The notes under the pieces are model-generated. The model ran no database searches and was not told the origin of the DNA. It saw nothing but the letters and a program-made list of their open reading frames with translations. A DNA stretch of 32,828 bases from Bacillota bacterium. GTDB lineage: Bacteria > Bacillota_I > Bacilli_A > RF39 > UBA660. Position 1 is the first letter of the stretch; every line of letters starts with the position of its first letter. The stretch is taken from assembly GCA_003524085.1 (NCBI GenBank), contig DOEC01000024.1, forward strand, positions 1 to 32,828, read 5' to 3'. Position numbers and translations under genes: made by a program. Shown in pieces: positions 16,272 to 24,007 of the stretch.

Positions 16272-17114
16272 TCAATCACTACTTCTTTCATTTAATAACT
16301 TAATTTTTTCTGCGTTATTAAGTATATCTAATTGATATTTACATATATTACTTAATATTTCAAATCTTTCTTCTTTTGTTTTACCTGCTTTGATTAATTC
16401 CGCATTATGAGATTCTAAATTAGATAAAACTGTTAATTCATTTATTGTTGCATAATCTCTTACATTTGAGTTCTTAGCTAACTCTGGATTTAATTCTCTC
16501 CATTTTTTAGCAGTAGTATTAAATAATACTACATTAAGAATATCAGCTTCTTCGGCATATTTTAACCATTCTTTATTTTTGAAAAAATCATTATCTGGTA
16601 AGATATAATTCTTAATGGCATCTGTATGAATTAAATAATTATTTTTAGTTAGTATTCTTTTTACATCCCATTCTCTATTTTGATTTTCTAATTCTTTTAA
16701 TCTCTCAAATTCTTTAATTAAATACAATTTAAATACTGGACTTATTGCTGATGCAAATTCAAATGCAATATCTTTATGTGCATAAGTTCCTCCATACTTT
16801 CCTCGTTTTGAATATATGCCAATAGCATTTGTTTTCTCACACCATTCAGTAACACTTAATGTAAATGTATGAAGCCCTGCACTTTTTCTAAACCCGTCGA
16901 ATTCGACGGAATTAAAATTTGGATTATAAATAGACTCCCATGTTCCTAAAAATTCCAAAGTAATTCTATTTCTTAACCAGTTTCTTATAATGTCATCAGC
17001 TTTCGATTTTCCCTCTTTGTATTTACCAAAATCAGAAATACAAATATAATCATTATCATCTATGTTTGTAATATTTACTTTAATATTTTGAACTTCTATT
17101 ATTTTATTTGACAT
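16272..17114 (-). CDS. KilA-N domain protein
   Basis: The protein has 280 aa. The N-terminal half carries a KilA-N domain (about residues 20-140), a phage-type putative DNA-binding domain, with 'WLRNRITLEFLGTWE', 'NSVEFDGFRKSAG' and 'GKYGGTYAHKDIAFEFA'. The C-terminal half has 'NYLIHTDAIK' and 'EEADILNVVLFNTTAKKWREL', then 'NELTVLSNLESHNAELIKAG'. It appears intact. The ribosome-binding site (GGAGGTG) lies in the 3' end of the broken rhuM gene, and the frames overlap by 16 nt. The stop runs directly into rbgA. Function in the cell is not established. Confidence 0.85.
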   Translation of the reverse strand: MSNKIIEVQNIKVNITNIDDNDYICISDFGKYKEGKSKADDIIRNWLRNRITLEFLGTWESIYNPNFNSVEFDGFRKSAGLHTFTLSVTEWCEKTNAIGIYSKRGKYGGTYAHKDIAFEFASAISPVFKLYLIKEFERLKELENQNREWDVKRILTKNNYLIHTDAIKNYILPDNDFFKNKEWLKYAEEADILNVVLFNTTAKKWRELNPELAKNSNVRDYATINELTVLSNLESHNAELIKAGKTKEERFEILSNICKYQLDILNNAEKIKLLNERSSD

Positions 17115-17731
17115 ATATTCACCTCCAATTTTAGATTATTTTCTCTCCACTCTTTTGCAGTCATTCCAAACAATGCTATATTTATTACATCTGCTTCGTT
17201 AGCATAAACAAAAACTTTTTGTTTATCTGTTAAAGTAAGAATTAATTTTTCTTTAATACTATCAGTATATATTCTATAATTTGTTTTTGATAAGCTTCTT
17301 CTAACAGGCCATTCTATTTTTTCTTGATATGTTTCATTATATTTTAATCTTTCATCATCCATAACTACACCTTTTATCATATATTCTTTTAATATTTTAG
17401 TAGCCCAAATTCTAAAGTTGGTTGCTTTTTTTGAATTTACTCTATATCCAACTGCAATAATCATATCAAGGTTATATATCTTTACAGGTTTTTTAGAATT
17501 ATCAACGTCGGTTTTTCCGACGGTATTATTTTCATCAAGTTCACCACTATTTAATATATTATTAATATGTTCTGTTATTGTGCTTCTTGCTACGCCAAAC
17601 AACTCTGCAATTAAATTTTGAGTAAGCCATATATTGTTATTTATTAACATTATACTAACCTTAATATCATTGTTTGAATCTCTATATATTAAAAAGGCAT
17701 GATTAGTTATTTATAAGTTTTTATTGTCCAT
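17099..17731 (-). pseudogene. Broken rhuM-family gene with a kilA-N-type tail
   Basis: A strong ribosome-binding site (AAGGAG) and an ATG at 17731 open a frame stopped by TAA at codon 7 (17711-17713). The same frame then continues with RhuM-like 'FLIYRDSNNDIKVS', 'IWLTQNLIAELFGVARSTI' (helix-turn-helix), 'KPVKIYNLDMIIAVGYRVNS' and 'FRIWATKILKEYMIKG'. The intact part from an ATG at 17650 would give 183 aa. The end does not resemble RhuM: 'NYRIYTDSIK' and 'NEADVINIALFGMTAKEWREN' match the C-terminal module of the next gene, and the frame stops inside that gene's start. It looks like a truncated hybrid. Confidence 0.75.
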
Positions 17732-17758
17732 ATGTTATTCTCCTTTCTATTAATTTTT

Positions 17759-18070
17759 TTATTTAAAATCAATTTTAACATTTTTATATTTATCAATATA
17801 AATACATTTTACTATATTTTTTAATTCTAATCTAGTAATATTAATTAAATTTAATTTTTCATTTATAATTTCAATTAACCCATTTTCACTAATAGATTTA
17901 TTATTTTCGTAAGTTTTATTTCTATAGTAGTTAGAGCAATAGTAATAAACTTTTCCTTTTATAGTTCGTTTTACCATATTACCATCACAACATTTGCACT
18001 TTAAAAATTTATCAAAATCATTTAAATTATTATTTATTTTTTTAATTCTATTTGTTATATTGATATTAGG
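17759..18070 (-). pseudogene. Remnant of a large serine recombinase (zinc-ribbon and C-terminal part)
   Basis: The frame is open from 18070 to the stop at 17759 without a credible start. It reads 'LKCKCCDGNMVKR' then 'GKVYYYCSNYYRNKTY', the zinc beta-ribbon of large serine integrases; the fourth Cys seems to be Tyr. 'LIEIINEKLN' and a terminal 'VKCIYIDKYKNVKIDF' strand follow, as at the C end of these enzymes. The catalytic N domain is absent from the window. An internal ATG would give 72 aa, but this is a leftover, lying about 28 bp upstream of rhuM. Confidence 0.75.
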
Positions 18071-18118
18071 TTAAATATACCGAATATTTCAAATCTTTGA
18101 TATGTATCTCCTGTTTTG

Positions 18119-18843
18119 CTATTTTATTTCTAATTTTTTCCTTTCTCTTTCAAGCTCTTTTAAACTCTTTTTAGGTGTTGGCATTTCTTCCGGCATCATT
18201 CCACCAATATCTGTAATTGCCTTTCTAACTTTTTTCCTACCTCATAATGTACATCTTTTGCTTCTTCTTCACCTTATACATTATCTTTTAAAAGTTTTTG
18301 CTTCGTTTGATTTATTCTAAATAAATTAGCAACTAATTCATCTTCATTCATATTATCTAAAATATCTTCTCTATATCGTAATTTTTTTCTTTTAAATATA
18401 TCACCTTGTCTTGTTAACTTTATTTGATAAAATCTCTTTTCATCATCTGATAATGAATCATATTCTTGCTCTGTTATTTCTTGCTTTCTTGTTTGAATAG
18501 CAAAATAAGTTTGTCCTAAAGCAACAACTTCCTTGCTTGGATCTGCATTTTGTACTATTAAATAACATATATATCTTGAAAGTTTATAATCTAGTATATT
18601 AAGAGTGGCATTATTATTTCTTTTTGACAACCTGTTGACCTCAACAAGTTGTTCACCTATATTAAACCCAGAATTTTTACAAGCATCTTTTGCTTTATTT
18701 AAAACCTTTAAGAAATTTCTCCAATCCTTGTATTCCAATACTTTTGAAAGTTCCCTAGCATACCAATATTCATTTCCATATTCATCTATATGTTTAATAT
18801 TTTCAAAAATATTATTAGTATATCTATCTTCAATTTTCTTCAT
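18119..18843 (-). pseudogene. Broken dinD (DNA damage-inducible protein D family)
   Basis: It starts at the ATG at 18843, after a perfect AAGGAGG. The N part matches DinD: 'IFENIKHIDEYGNEYWYAREL', 'LEYKDWRNFLKVLNKAK', 'DYKLSRYICYLIVQNADPSKE' and 'VALGQTYFAIQTRKQE'. The middle is shortened: after 'DDEKRFYQ' it jumps to 'KLTRQGDIFKRKKLRY', losing roughly 40-50 residues. An in-frame TAA (18274-18276) follows 'LLKDNV'. Beyond it the family tail 'EAKDVHYEV' continues, but a run of six A (18230-18235) must be seven to restore 'GKKVRKAITDIGGMMPEEMP', ending at TAG 18119. A 190-aa truncated product is possible. The stretch 18844-19088 holds no gene I can see. Confidence 0.8.
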
Positions 18844-19088
18844 TACTACCTCCTTATTTATTGTTTCATATAAAAGTTTTCCATAAGTCGTTATTACCTC
18901 TATTTTATTTAAAATAACTATCATTTTCCAGTTATAAAATGTAAAAAGAAATTTTATTTTTTTCTTTTAATTTCAAGGGTTTAATAGTGTTTTTTTCATA
19001 ACTATCAATATACCAGCTGATACCACTTTTATTAAAATCCTATTAGCTTTCTAAATTATTTATATAATCTACTCCTTTGATTTTTATA

Positions 19089-19826
19089 TTATACTAGTTC
19101 AATAATATTGTCAAAAAATCTATTATTATCTATTTTTACAACTTTTATTTCACCTTTTTTTATTAATTTCTTTATAAAATATGCATATAAATTATCAATC
19201 AAATATATATCTTGCATCAACATAGCTACTAATTTAGAAACCTTAACACTACCTAATGACTGAAGTTTATCTAAAATCATATTATCATAATAATTAATTG
19301 GAACTGATTTTACTATGCCATTTTCTAATATTCTCATTTCGGAATTGTTATTTACAAGTTCTTCCCATATATTAGAATATTTAAATTTTTCATCCTTAGA
19401 TATTTTATGTTCTAAATTAGCTAATTTTTCTAACTCTTTTGAATCCATCACACTAGGAGAAATATAATTTTCAGTATTGTCATATTCATCACTATATGTA
19501 ACATATAAATCACATTCGATATTTTTTAAAATATTACAAATATATAACATAATCAAATAAGAATAAACATTATAATGACTTGTCCAAATTCTTATTTTGT
19601 CTTTTCTAGTTATTGCTTTTTTAATAATTAATATTTCTTTTTCAAAAGAATAGTTACCAATTTCATTACATAATTCATCTGGTAAATCTATTTTGTATTC
19701 TTCAACTTTTGATAAATCACCTACATTTAAAAGTAAATTACATAACAAAATATCGTTACTTCTAAGAGAACTATTTTTCATTGTCATATAACAAGAATTT
19801 CCAAATACAATTTCTAATATTTTCAT
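19089..19826 (-). CDS. DUF1835/DUF3658-like protein
   Basis: The protein has 245 aa, no signal peptide and no membrane segment. 'ILEIVFGNSCYMTMKNSSL' at the N end and 'IRIWTSHYNVYSYLIMLYICNIL' fit the DUF1835 pattern (vfGds...lk; W......e...l..l). 'WEELVNNNSEMRILENG' with 'SVPINYYDNMILDKL' fits DUF3658. The C end may form a small winged-helix-like unit. The role of the family is not known to me. It has a consensus promoter about 150 nt upstream and lies between the degraded island and the mazG-like operon, so it may be accessory. Confidence 0.65.
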   Translation of the reverse strand: MKILEIVFGNSCYMTMKNSSLRSNDILLCNLLLNVGDLSKVEEYKIDLPDELCNEIGNYSFEKEILIIKKAITRKDKIRIWTSHYNVYSYLIMLYICNILKNIECDLYVTYSDEYDNTENYISPSVMDSKELEKLANLEHKISKDEKFKYSNIWEELVNNNSEMRILENGIVKSVPINYYDNMILDKLQSLGSVKVSKLVAMLMQDIYLIDNLYAYFIKKLIKKGEIKVVKIDNNRFFDNIIELV

Positions 19827-19981
19827 AAAATAACCTCCTTTATTTTAGTTTTTTTATAAACATTTTAAGTTTTTCTTCCTTTTTTTAATAAACATTTACA
19901 ATTTTTAAACTCACAACTACATTATACCATACATTAGCATTATTCTACATCATTTTTTTATCATTTGTGCTACATGATTAA

Positions 19982-20010
19982 ATAATAGCATAAGTATATA
20001 TGTTTGTCAA
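19982..20010 (-). promoter_or_regulatory. Vegetative promoter of the DUF1835-like gene
   Basis: TTGACA (20005-20010), 17 bp, TATTAT (19982-19987). A second, extended -10 (TGGTATAAT, 19921-19929) lies nearer the gene. The leader would be about 150 or 90 nt. The spacer 19827-20073 holds no coding sequence I can support. Confidence 0.7.
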
Positions 20011-20073
20011 TGATTTGTTTGTTTTAAATCAAGAATAGTTTCGTTTAACATTCGCAAAAGTTTTTAACAAAAG

Positions 20074-20100
20074 AAAAATTCCTATAATTAAATAGAAATT
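20074..20100 (-). terminator. Terminator of the lepB-mazG unit
   Basis: A 9-bp stem (20077-20085 with 20092-20100, one G-T pair) and then TTTTTC on the minus strand, directly after the TGA stop of the mazG-like gene. Confidence 0.7.
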
Positions 20101-20429
20101 CATTTATCATATGTTTTTTCTAAATATATTCTTTTAGAAAAACCTCCACGTTTATTTCTTTTTATTAATGCAGATGCTTCTACTTCTTCTAATTTAATAT
20201 CATTATATAACATAACAGCTAATAACACTTCGTAAACGTCTGCTAATTCCATGGTTATTTCTTCTTTATTTTTAGCCATTTCCACTTCGTTACACTCTTC
20301 ATGTAATTTTTTGTATAATTCTTTTAAGTACTCTTTGCCTTCAAGAATTCTAGTAACTGCTACTTCGTTGTTTTTCTCTATTATATCAGGTATATTGTCT
20401 CTTACAAGTTTATTAAATACTTTTTCCAT
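20100..20429 (-). CDS. MazG-like phosphoribosyl-ATP pyrophosphohydrolase-family protein
   Basis: This is a small all-helical NTP pyrophosphatase-type protein of 109 aa. 'NKLVRDNIPDII' at the N end, 'LHEECNEVEMA' and 'MELADVYEVLLAVM' (the metal-binding ExxE/ExxD helices) and the tail 'IKRNKRGGFSKRIYL' are typical of the stand-alone form in Bacillota. The substrate is not evident; housecleaning of non-canonical nucleotides is the usual suggestion. Its ribosome-binding site (AAGAGG) overlaps the stop of the upstream gene, so it belongs to the lepB operon. Confidence 0.85.
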   Translation of the reverse strand: MEKVFNKLVRDNIPDIIEKNNEVAVTRILEGKEYLKELYKKLHEECNEVEMAKNKEEITMELADVYEVLLAVMLYNDIKLEEVEASALIKRNKRGGFSKRIYLEKTYDK

Positions 20430-20431
20430 AG

Positions 20432-20782
20432 TTACCTCTTTAGTGTGTTAACGCTTTCTAAATAGTGCACTTCTTTTCCTGTACATATAGCATATTCTAT
20501 TTCACTTCTAGTACTCTCTCCAATATATCCACCCACATTAATAACGTATATCATATCTGACAAATCAATTTTTCTTTTATGCATATCGTCTAACATACTT
20601 TTTGTTTTTGTAAGAGTGCCTTCATCCATATTTTCCCAAACTTCACTATCCCCCGAATGTCCAAATAGGCCTACAGAAATTACGATATATCCTAAAAGTG
20701 TAAGCTTTTTTTGTACCTCTAAAAATTCTTTTTTAAACTTAGTTGACCCACATAAAGTTACTATTTTATAATTCCCTATCAT
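20432..20782 (-). CDS. Nucleoside 2-deoxyribosyltransferase-like protein (DUF4406 type)
   Basis: The protein has 116 aa with a Rossmann-like start 'KIVTLCGSTKFKKEF' and the motif 'DLSDMIYVINVGGYIGESTRSEIEYA', then 'GKEVHYLE'. The GYIGxST-xEI stretch is the nucleotide/ribosyl-binding signature of this superfamily. The catalytic activity of the short members is uncertain. Next to a MazG-like gene, a role in nucleotide salvage or housecleaning is plausible. The start has GAGGT. It is 9 nt downstream of lepB and 2 nt upstream of the mazG-like gene. Confidence 0.75.
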   Translation of the reverse strand: MIGNYKIVTLCGSTKFKKEFLEVQKKLTLLGYIVISVGLFGHSGDSEVWENMDEGTLTKTKSMLDDMHKRKIDLSDMIYVINVGGYIGESTRSEIEYAICTGKEVHYLESVNTLKR

Positions 20783-20791
20783 AATATTACC

Positions 20792-21274
20792 TCACTTTAC
20801 TTTTCCAAACTTACTAAATGGAAATAATACTAAATCTACTTTTCCAATTATATCACTTTCCTTAACAGGCCCGATTATTCTTGAGTCTTTACTAATATTT
20901 CTGTTGTCTCCTAAAACTATGTATTCATTTTTGCCTGCAGTTAGCTTAAAATCTTTTGTGTATTCAAAGTCTACTTTAGTATTCACTATTTCCCCATCAA
21001 TATAAAGAATATCATTAATATATTCTACTGTCTCATAAGGGAGGCCTATTACTCTTTTGATAATTGTAGAGTTTTCATATTTTACAACAACTATGTCATA
21101 TCTATCTATTCCTTTATTTAAGCCAATTTTATTTATTAAAACTAACTCATTATTATGTAGTGTTGGTTCCATACTTGATCCGTTTACTAGCCCTGGGGTT
21201 ACTATAAATGACCTAACTAAGAGTACTACAACAACAATTATTATATAAGGCATTAATTCTTTTAGTTTTTTCAT
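20792..21274 (-). CDS. lepB: Signal peptidase I
   Basis: Type I signal peptidase removes signal peptides from secreted proteins. One N-terminal membrane segment (about 8-25) is followed by 'NGSSMEPTL', with nucleophile Ser34, then 'IIKRVIGLP' with general base Lys73, and box 'GDNRNISKDSR'. The length (160 aa) is typical of Bacillota enzymes. It is the first gene of a three-gene unit with its own promoter. rplS lies just upstream but is separated by a terminator; rplS-lepB proximity is common in Bacillota. Confidence 0.94.
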   Translation of the reverse strand: MKKLKELMPYIIIVVVVLLVRSFIVTPGLVNGSSMEPTLHNNELVLINKIGLNKGIDRYDIVVVKYENSTIIKRVIGLPYETVEYINDILYIDGEIVNTKVDFEYTKDFKLTAGKNEYIVLGDNRNISKDSRIIGPVKESDIIGKVDLVLFPFSKFGKVK

Positions 21275-21294
21275 AACTACCTCTTTTCATTATG

Positions 21295-21323
21295 AGTATA
21301 ACATAAAAAGAAAAAACTAGCAA
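21295..21323 (-). promoter_or_regulatory. lepB promoter overlapping the rplS terminator
   Basis: TTGCTA (21318-21323), 17 bp, TATACT (21295-21300) with a TGT extension. The -35 is made from the loop and right arm of the rplS terminator hairpin. Confidence 0.6.
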
Positions 21324-21333
21324 TAACTAGTTT
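21308..21333 (-). terminator. rplS terminator
   Basis: 7-bp stem AAACTAG (21314-21320) with CTAGTTT (21327-21333), 6-nt loop, T-rich tail. The TAG stop of rplS (21327-21329) is part of the stem. Confidence 0.75.
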
Positions 21334-21665
21334 CTTTCTTTAATCTTAAATGTACCCTTAATACCTTTTAAGAAGTTAAGTTTAGCACGTCTTACTTTAC
21401 CTTTCTTAACAACTGTAATCTTATCAATTAATGGGCTGTTAACAGGAAATACTCTGTTAATTCCTACACTTCCAGATTTTTTTCTTACTGTAAATGTTTC
21501 ACTAACACTTCCACCTTTTCTAGCAGTAACCACGCCTTCAAAAGCTTGAATTCTTTCTCTTTTTCCTTCTTTAATCTTAACGTCAACTCTAACTGTGTCT
21601 CCTACACGAAATTCTGGTACGTTAGGATTAATTTGTTTCTTGTTAATCTTGTCGATTAAATTCAT
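21327..21665 (-). CDS. rplS: Ribosomal protein L19
   Basis: L19 sits at the interface of the ribosomal subunits. 'FRVGDTVRVDVKIKEGKRERIQ', 'FEGVVTARKGG', 'TFTVRKKS..VGINRVFPVNSP' and 'RRAKLNFLKG' are all conserved. I start at 21665 (MNLIDKI) because AAAGGA is correctly spaced from it; an ATG at 21674 would lie within that site. The length (112 aa) is normal. It is transcribed alone behind a structured leader. trmD and rimM, frequent neighbours, are absent. Confidence 0.95.
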   Translation of the reverse strand: MNLIDKINKKQINPNVPEFRVGDTVRVDVKIKEGKRERIQAFEGVVTARKGGSVSETFTVRKKSGSVGINRVFPVNSPLIDKITVVKKGKVRRAKLNFLKGIKGTFKIKERN

Positions 21666-21683
21666 TCTAATCATCCTTTCTTT

Positions 21684-21727
21684 ATGCTTTTTTTAATCAT
21701 ACAACTCTTTTGCATCGGATTAAGCAT
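21684..21727 (-). ncRNA. Structured rplS leader (L19 leader type)
   Basis: As transcribed, ATGCTT pairs with AAGCAT around an inner helix (TAATC with GATTA) and a loop containing CGATGCAA and TTGTATG. It lies between the rplS promoter and its ribosome-binding site. Position and form fit the L19 leader element described in Bacillota, thought to bind L19 for autoregulation. The match to that family is from memory of its form, not a covariance search. Confidence 0.6.
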
Positions 21728-21731
21728 ATAT

Positions 21732-21760
21732 AATATACTACATTTTCATTAATTTTGCAA
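21732..21760 (-). promoter_or_regulatory. rplS promoter
   Basis: TTGCAA (21755-21760), 17 bp, TATATT (21732-21737), placed so that transcription would start at the structured leader. Confidence 0.6.
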
Positions 21761-21806
21761 GCAATTTTGGTAAATTTATGATATACTATCAAATGAGGTG
21801 TGATTT

Positions 21807-22541
21807 ATGAAAACAGTATTAGTAACGGGTTCTTCTAGTGGACTTGGAAAAAGTATAATAGAAAAATATGCAAGTATGGGATATAACACAATAATAACAT
21901 ATAACAATAATATGGATGCTGCAGAAAAGTTAAACTCTTATATAAGAGAAAAATACAAGGTAAATAGTGAATTTTATAAGTTAGATATAACTGATGAAGA
22001 AAGTATAAATAGTTTAGTTACTTCACTTAAAAAAGAGTACTCAAATATTGATGTACTAGTAAATAATGCAGGTATTGCTTTAGATAACTTGTACACTAAT
22101 AAATCAAAAAGTGAGTTTTTGAAAGTGGTTACTACTAATTTAGTTGGTACATTTTTAGTAACAAAAGCTTTTTCTTCTTGGATGTATGAATGTAAAACTG
22201 GAGTGATTATAAATATAAGTAGTAACAATAGTATAGATAGTTATTACTCTGAAAGCATTGATTATGATGCATCTAAAGCTGGAATAAACAACATGACACA
22301 CAACTTTGCAAATATACTTTCTCCTTACATTAGAGTAAATGCTGTTTGTCCTGGATGGATAGATACTCCAATGAATGATAGCTTGTCAGATAGTTTTAAA
22401 GAAAAAGAAACTGAGAAAATACTACTTAAAAGGTTTGCTAGTCCTATAGAAATAGCTAACTTAGTGTATTTTCTAGGAAGTGATGAAGCAAGCTATATAA
22501 ACGATGCAATAATTAAAATTGATGGAGGTAAGAAATGTTAA
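21807..22541 (+). CDS. Short-chain dehydrogenase/reductase (FabG-like)
   Basis: This is an NAD(P)-dependent oxidoreductase with a Rossmann fold. It has 'VTGSSSGLGKSI' (6-17), 'DVLVNNAGIA', the active-site Ser in 'INISSNN', the catalytic pair 'YDASKAG', and 'RVNAVCPGWIDTPM'. It ends with the family 'IKIDGG'. The length (244 aa) is normal. It resembles 3-oxoacyl-ACP reductase, but no fatty-acid genes are near, so the substrate is open. An extended -10 (TGATATACT) and GAGGTG precede it. It overlaps the next gene by 7 nt. Confidence 0.88.
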   Translation: MKTVLVTGSSSGLGKSIIEKYASMGYNTIITYNNNMDAAEKLNSYIREKYKVNSEFYKLDITDEESINSLVTSLKKEYSNIDVLVNNAGIALDNLYTNKSKSEFLKVVTTNLVGTFLVTKAFSSWMYECKTGVIINISSNNSIDSYYSESIDYDASKAGINNMTHNFANILSPYIRVNAVCPGWIDTPMNDSLSDSFKEKETEKILLKRFASPIEIANLVYFLGSDEASYINDAIIKIDGGKKC

Positions 22542-23773
22542 ATTTAAATAAAGAAAGTGTTCTTTTAATTGAAAAAGAAGAAAAAAAGTTATCTAGTATT
22601 TTTGATAAAATTAACGAGTTAGAAATGATTAATAGTAAAAAAGTGTTAGACGCGTTTCACAAGAATAATTTAAGTGAAAGCGATTTAATTGGTACTACAG
22701 GGTATGGGTATAACGATATAGGAAGAGATAAGATAGAAAGTATTTATAGTGATATTTTTAAATGTGAAGACGCTCTTGTTAGAAGAGAATTTGTAAGTGG
22801 GAGTCATGCCCTTAGTATAAGTTTATCTGCTTTATTAAGACCTGGAGATAACTTTTTAATAATAAGTGGTAAAACATATGATACATTAGACGAGGTTATC
22901 GGAATTAAGCCTAATCCAAGTAGTTTAAAAAGTTACAATATTAACTATAAGATAATCGATTTAATAGATAATGACTTTGATTATGAAACTATAAAGAAAA
23001 GTCTAACAGATATAAAATTAGTATATATTCAAAGAAGTAGAGGTTACTCTTTAAGAGAGAGTTTGACTATTGAAAAGGTAGAAAAAGTTATAAAACTTGT
23101 GAAGTCTATTAACAAAGATATAATTATATTTGTAGATAATTGCTACTGTGAATTTGTGGAAAGTACCTCTGTTACAGAAGTTGGCGCTGATATAATGGTT
23201 GGAAGTTTAATTAAAAACTTAGGTGCAGGATTATGTACTCATGGAGCTTATGTATGTGGTAAAAAAGATTTGATAAGACTTGTTAGTGAAAGACTATATT
23301 TACCAGGTGAAGCTAAGGAAGTTGGACCTAGTATAGATGCGAATAGAATGTTTTTAATGGGACTATTTTTTGCACCAAGTGTAGTTAGTTCAAGCTTAAA
23401 AAGTGCTATTTTAATTAGTAAAGTAATGGATACTTTAGGCTACAGAGTAAGTCCTAAATGGGACCAAAACAGGTGTGACATAGTTAATATAGTTTATTTA
23501 AAAAATAAAGAAAGCTTAATAAATTTTACTAAACTTATTCAAGCAAGTGGTCCAGTGGACGCTGGGGTTGAACCTATTCCTTCAGATATGCCAGGATATA
23601 CAGATAAAGTGATAATGGCGTCTCCCTCTTTTACACAAGGCTCTAGTATAGAAATGTCTTGTGATGCACCACTAAGAAGTCCATACGCTTTATATATTCA
23701 AGGTGGTCTAACATATAGTTATGCAAAGCTAGCATTAATTAATGTTATAAGCAATTTAAAAACTCACAACTAG
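22535..23773 (+). CDS. Aluminium-resistance/methionine gamma-lyase-like PLP enzyme
   Basis: The protein has 412 aa, fold type I PLP. 'GTTGYGYNDIGRDKIE', 'FVSGSHALSISLSALLRPGD', 'GSLIKNLGAGLCTHGAYV' (the Lys that should hold PLP) and the C-terminal 'MSCDAPLRSPYALYIQGGLTY' identify the Met_gamma_lyase family (PF06838 type; YnbB in Bacillus). Members are annotated both as aluminium-resistance proteins and as gamma-lyases; the true reaction is not settled. Its ATG lies in the end of the SDR gene (7-nt overlap), so the two are coupled. A terminator follows. Confidence 0.88.
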   Translation: MLNLNKESVLLIEKEEKKLSSIFDKINELEMINSKKVLDAFHKNNLSESDLIGTTGYGYNDIGRDKIESIYSDIFKCEDALVRREFVSGSHALSISLSALLRPGDNFLIISGKTYDTLDEVIGIKPNPSSLKSYNINYKIIDLIDNDFDYETIKKSLTDIKLVYIQRSRGYSLRESLTIEKVEKVIKLVKSINKDIIIFVDNCYCEFVESTSVTEVGADIMVGSLIKNLGAGLCTHGAYVCGKKDLIRLVSERLYLPGEAKEVGPSIDANRMFLMGLFFAPSVVSSSLKSAILISKVMDTLGYRVSPKWDQNRCDIVNIVYLKNKESLINFTKLIQASGPVDAGVEPIPSDMPGYTDKVIMASPSFTQGSSIEMSCDAPLRSPYALYIQGGLTYSYAKLALINVISNLKTHN

Positions 23774-23782
23774 TGTGAATTT

Positions 23783-23820
23783 AAACAATTATTAACCACG
23801 TTTATTAATTGTTTTTATTT
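23783..23820 (+). terminator. Terminator of the SDR/PLP-enzyme unit
   Basis: 9-bp stem AAACAATTA (23783-23791) with TAATTGTTT (23806-23814), then TTATTTTTT. Confidence 0.8.
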
Positions 23821-23853
23821 TTTGTAAATTTTACATTTATATATTGGAAAACA

Positions 23854-23928
23854 CAATAAAAAACTCCATTCTTCCTAATAACCTTTTACGTACTAAACGT
23901 AAAGCTTCGGTTTGAACAGAGTTCTTGT
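23854..23928 (-). ncRNA. Candidate stand-alone small RNA
   Basis: A promoter (TTGACA, 18 bp, TAATAT) fires into about 75 nt with no open frame. The RNA folds into an outer 10-bp helix, AACTCTGTTC (23923-23914) with GAATGGAGTT (23871-23862, two G-U pairs). An inner helix pairs CTTTACGT (23904-23897) with ACGTAAAAG (23891-23883), flanked by AACC and GGTT. The outer helix runs straight into six T and ATT, so it is also the terminator. It does not fit SRP RNA, tmRNA, 6S or any riboswitch I know, and no gene follows on this strand. Function unknown. Confidence 0.6.
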
Positions 23929-23934
23929 ATATTA

Positions 23935-23964
23935 ATATTACCATTTTTTATTTATGGTTGTCAA
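23935..23964 (-). promoter_or_regulatory. Promoter of the candidate small RNA
   Basis: TTGACA (23959-23964), 18 bp, TAATAT (23935-23940). It lies between the aspS 3' end and the small RNA. The 234-nt gap 23774-24007 holds only the upstream terminator, this promoter and the RNA. Confidence 0.65.
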
Positions 23965-24007
23965 TACAGATAATTCATAAAGTTATACAATTTATAAAAT
24001 TATACTA

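Noticed and set aside
17759..17977. Independent 72-aa gene starting at an internal ATG
   Set aside because: The frame extends upstream with serine-recombinase zinc-ribbon sequence and the ATG has no good ribosome-binding site.
17711..18276. Possibility that in-frame TAA codons in rhuM and dinD are read as sense
   Set aside because: TAA ends many intact genes here, and dinD also has a frameshift and deletion, so decay is the simpler reading.
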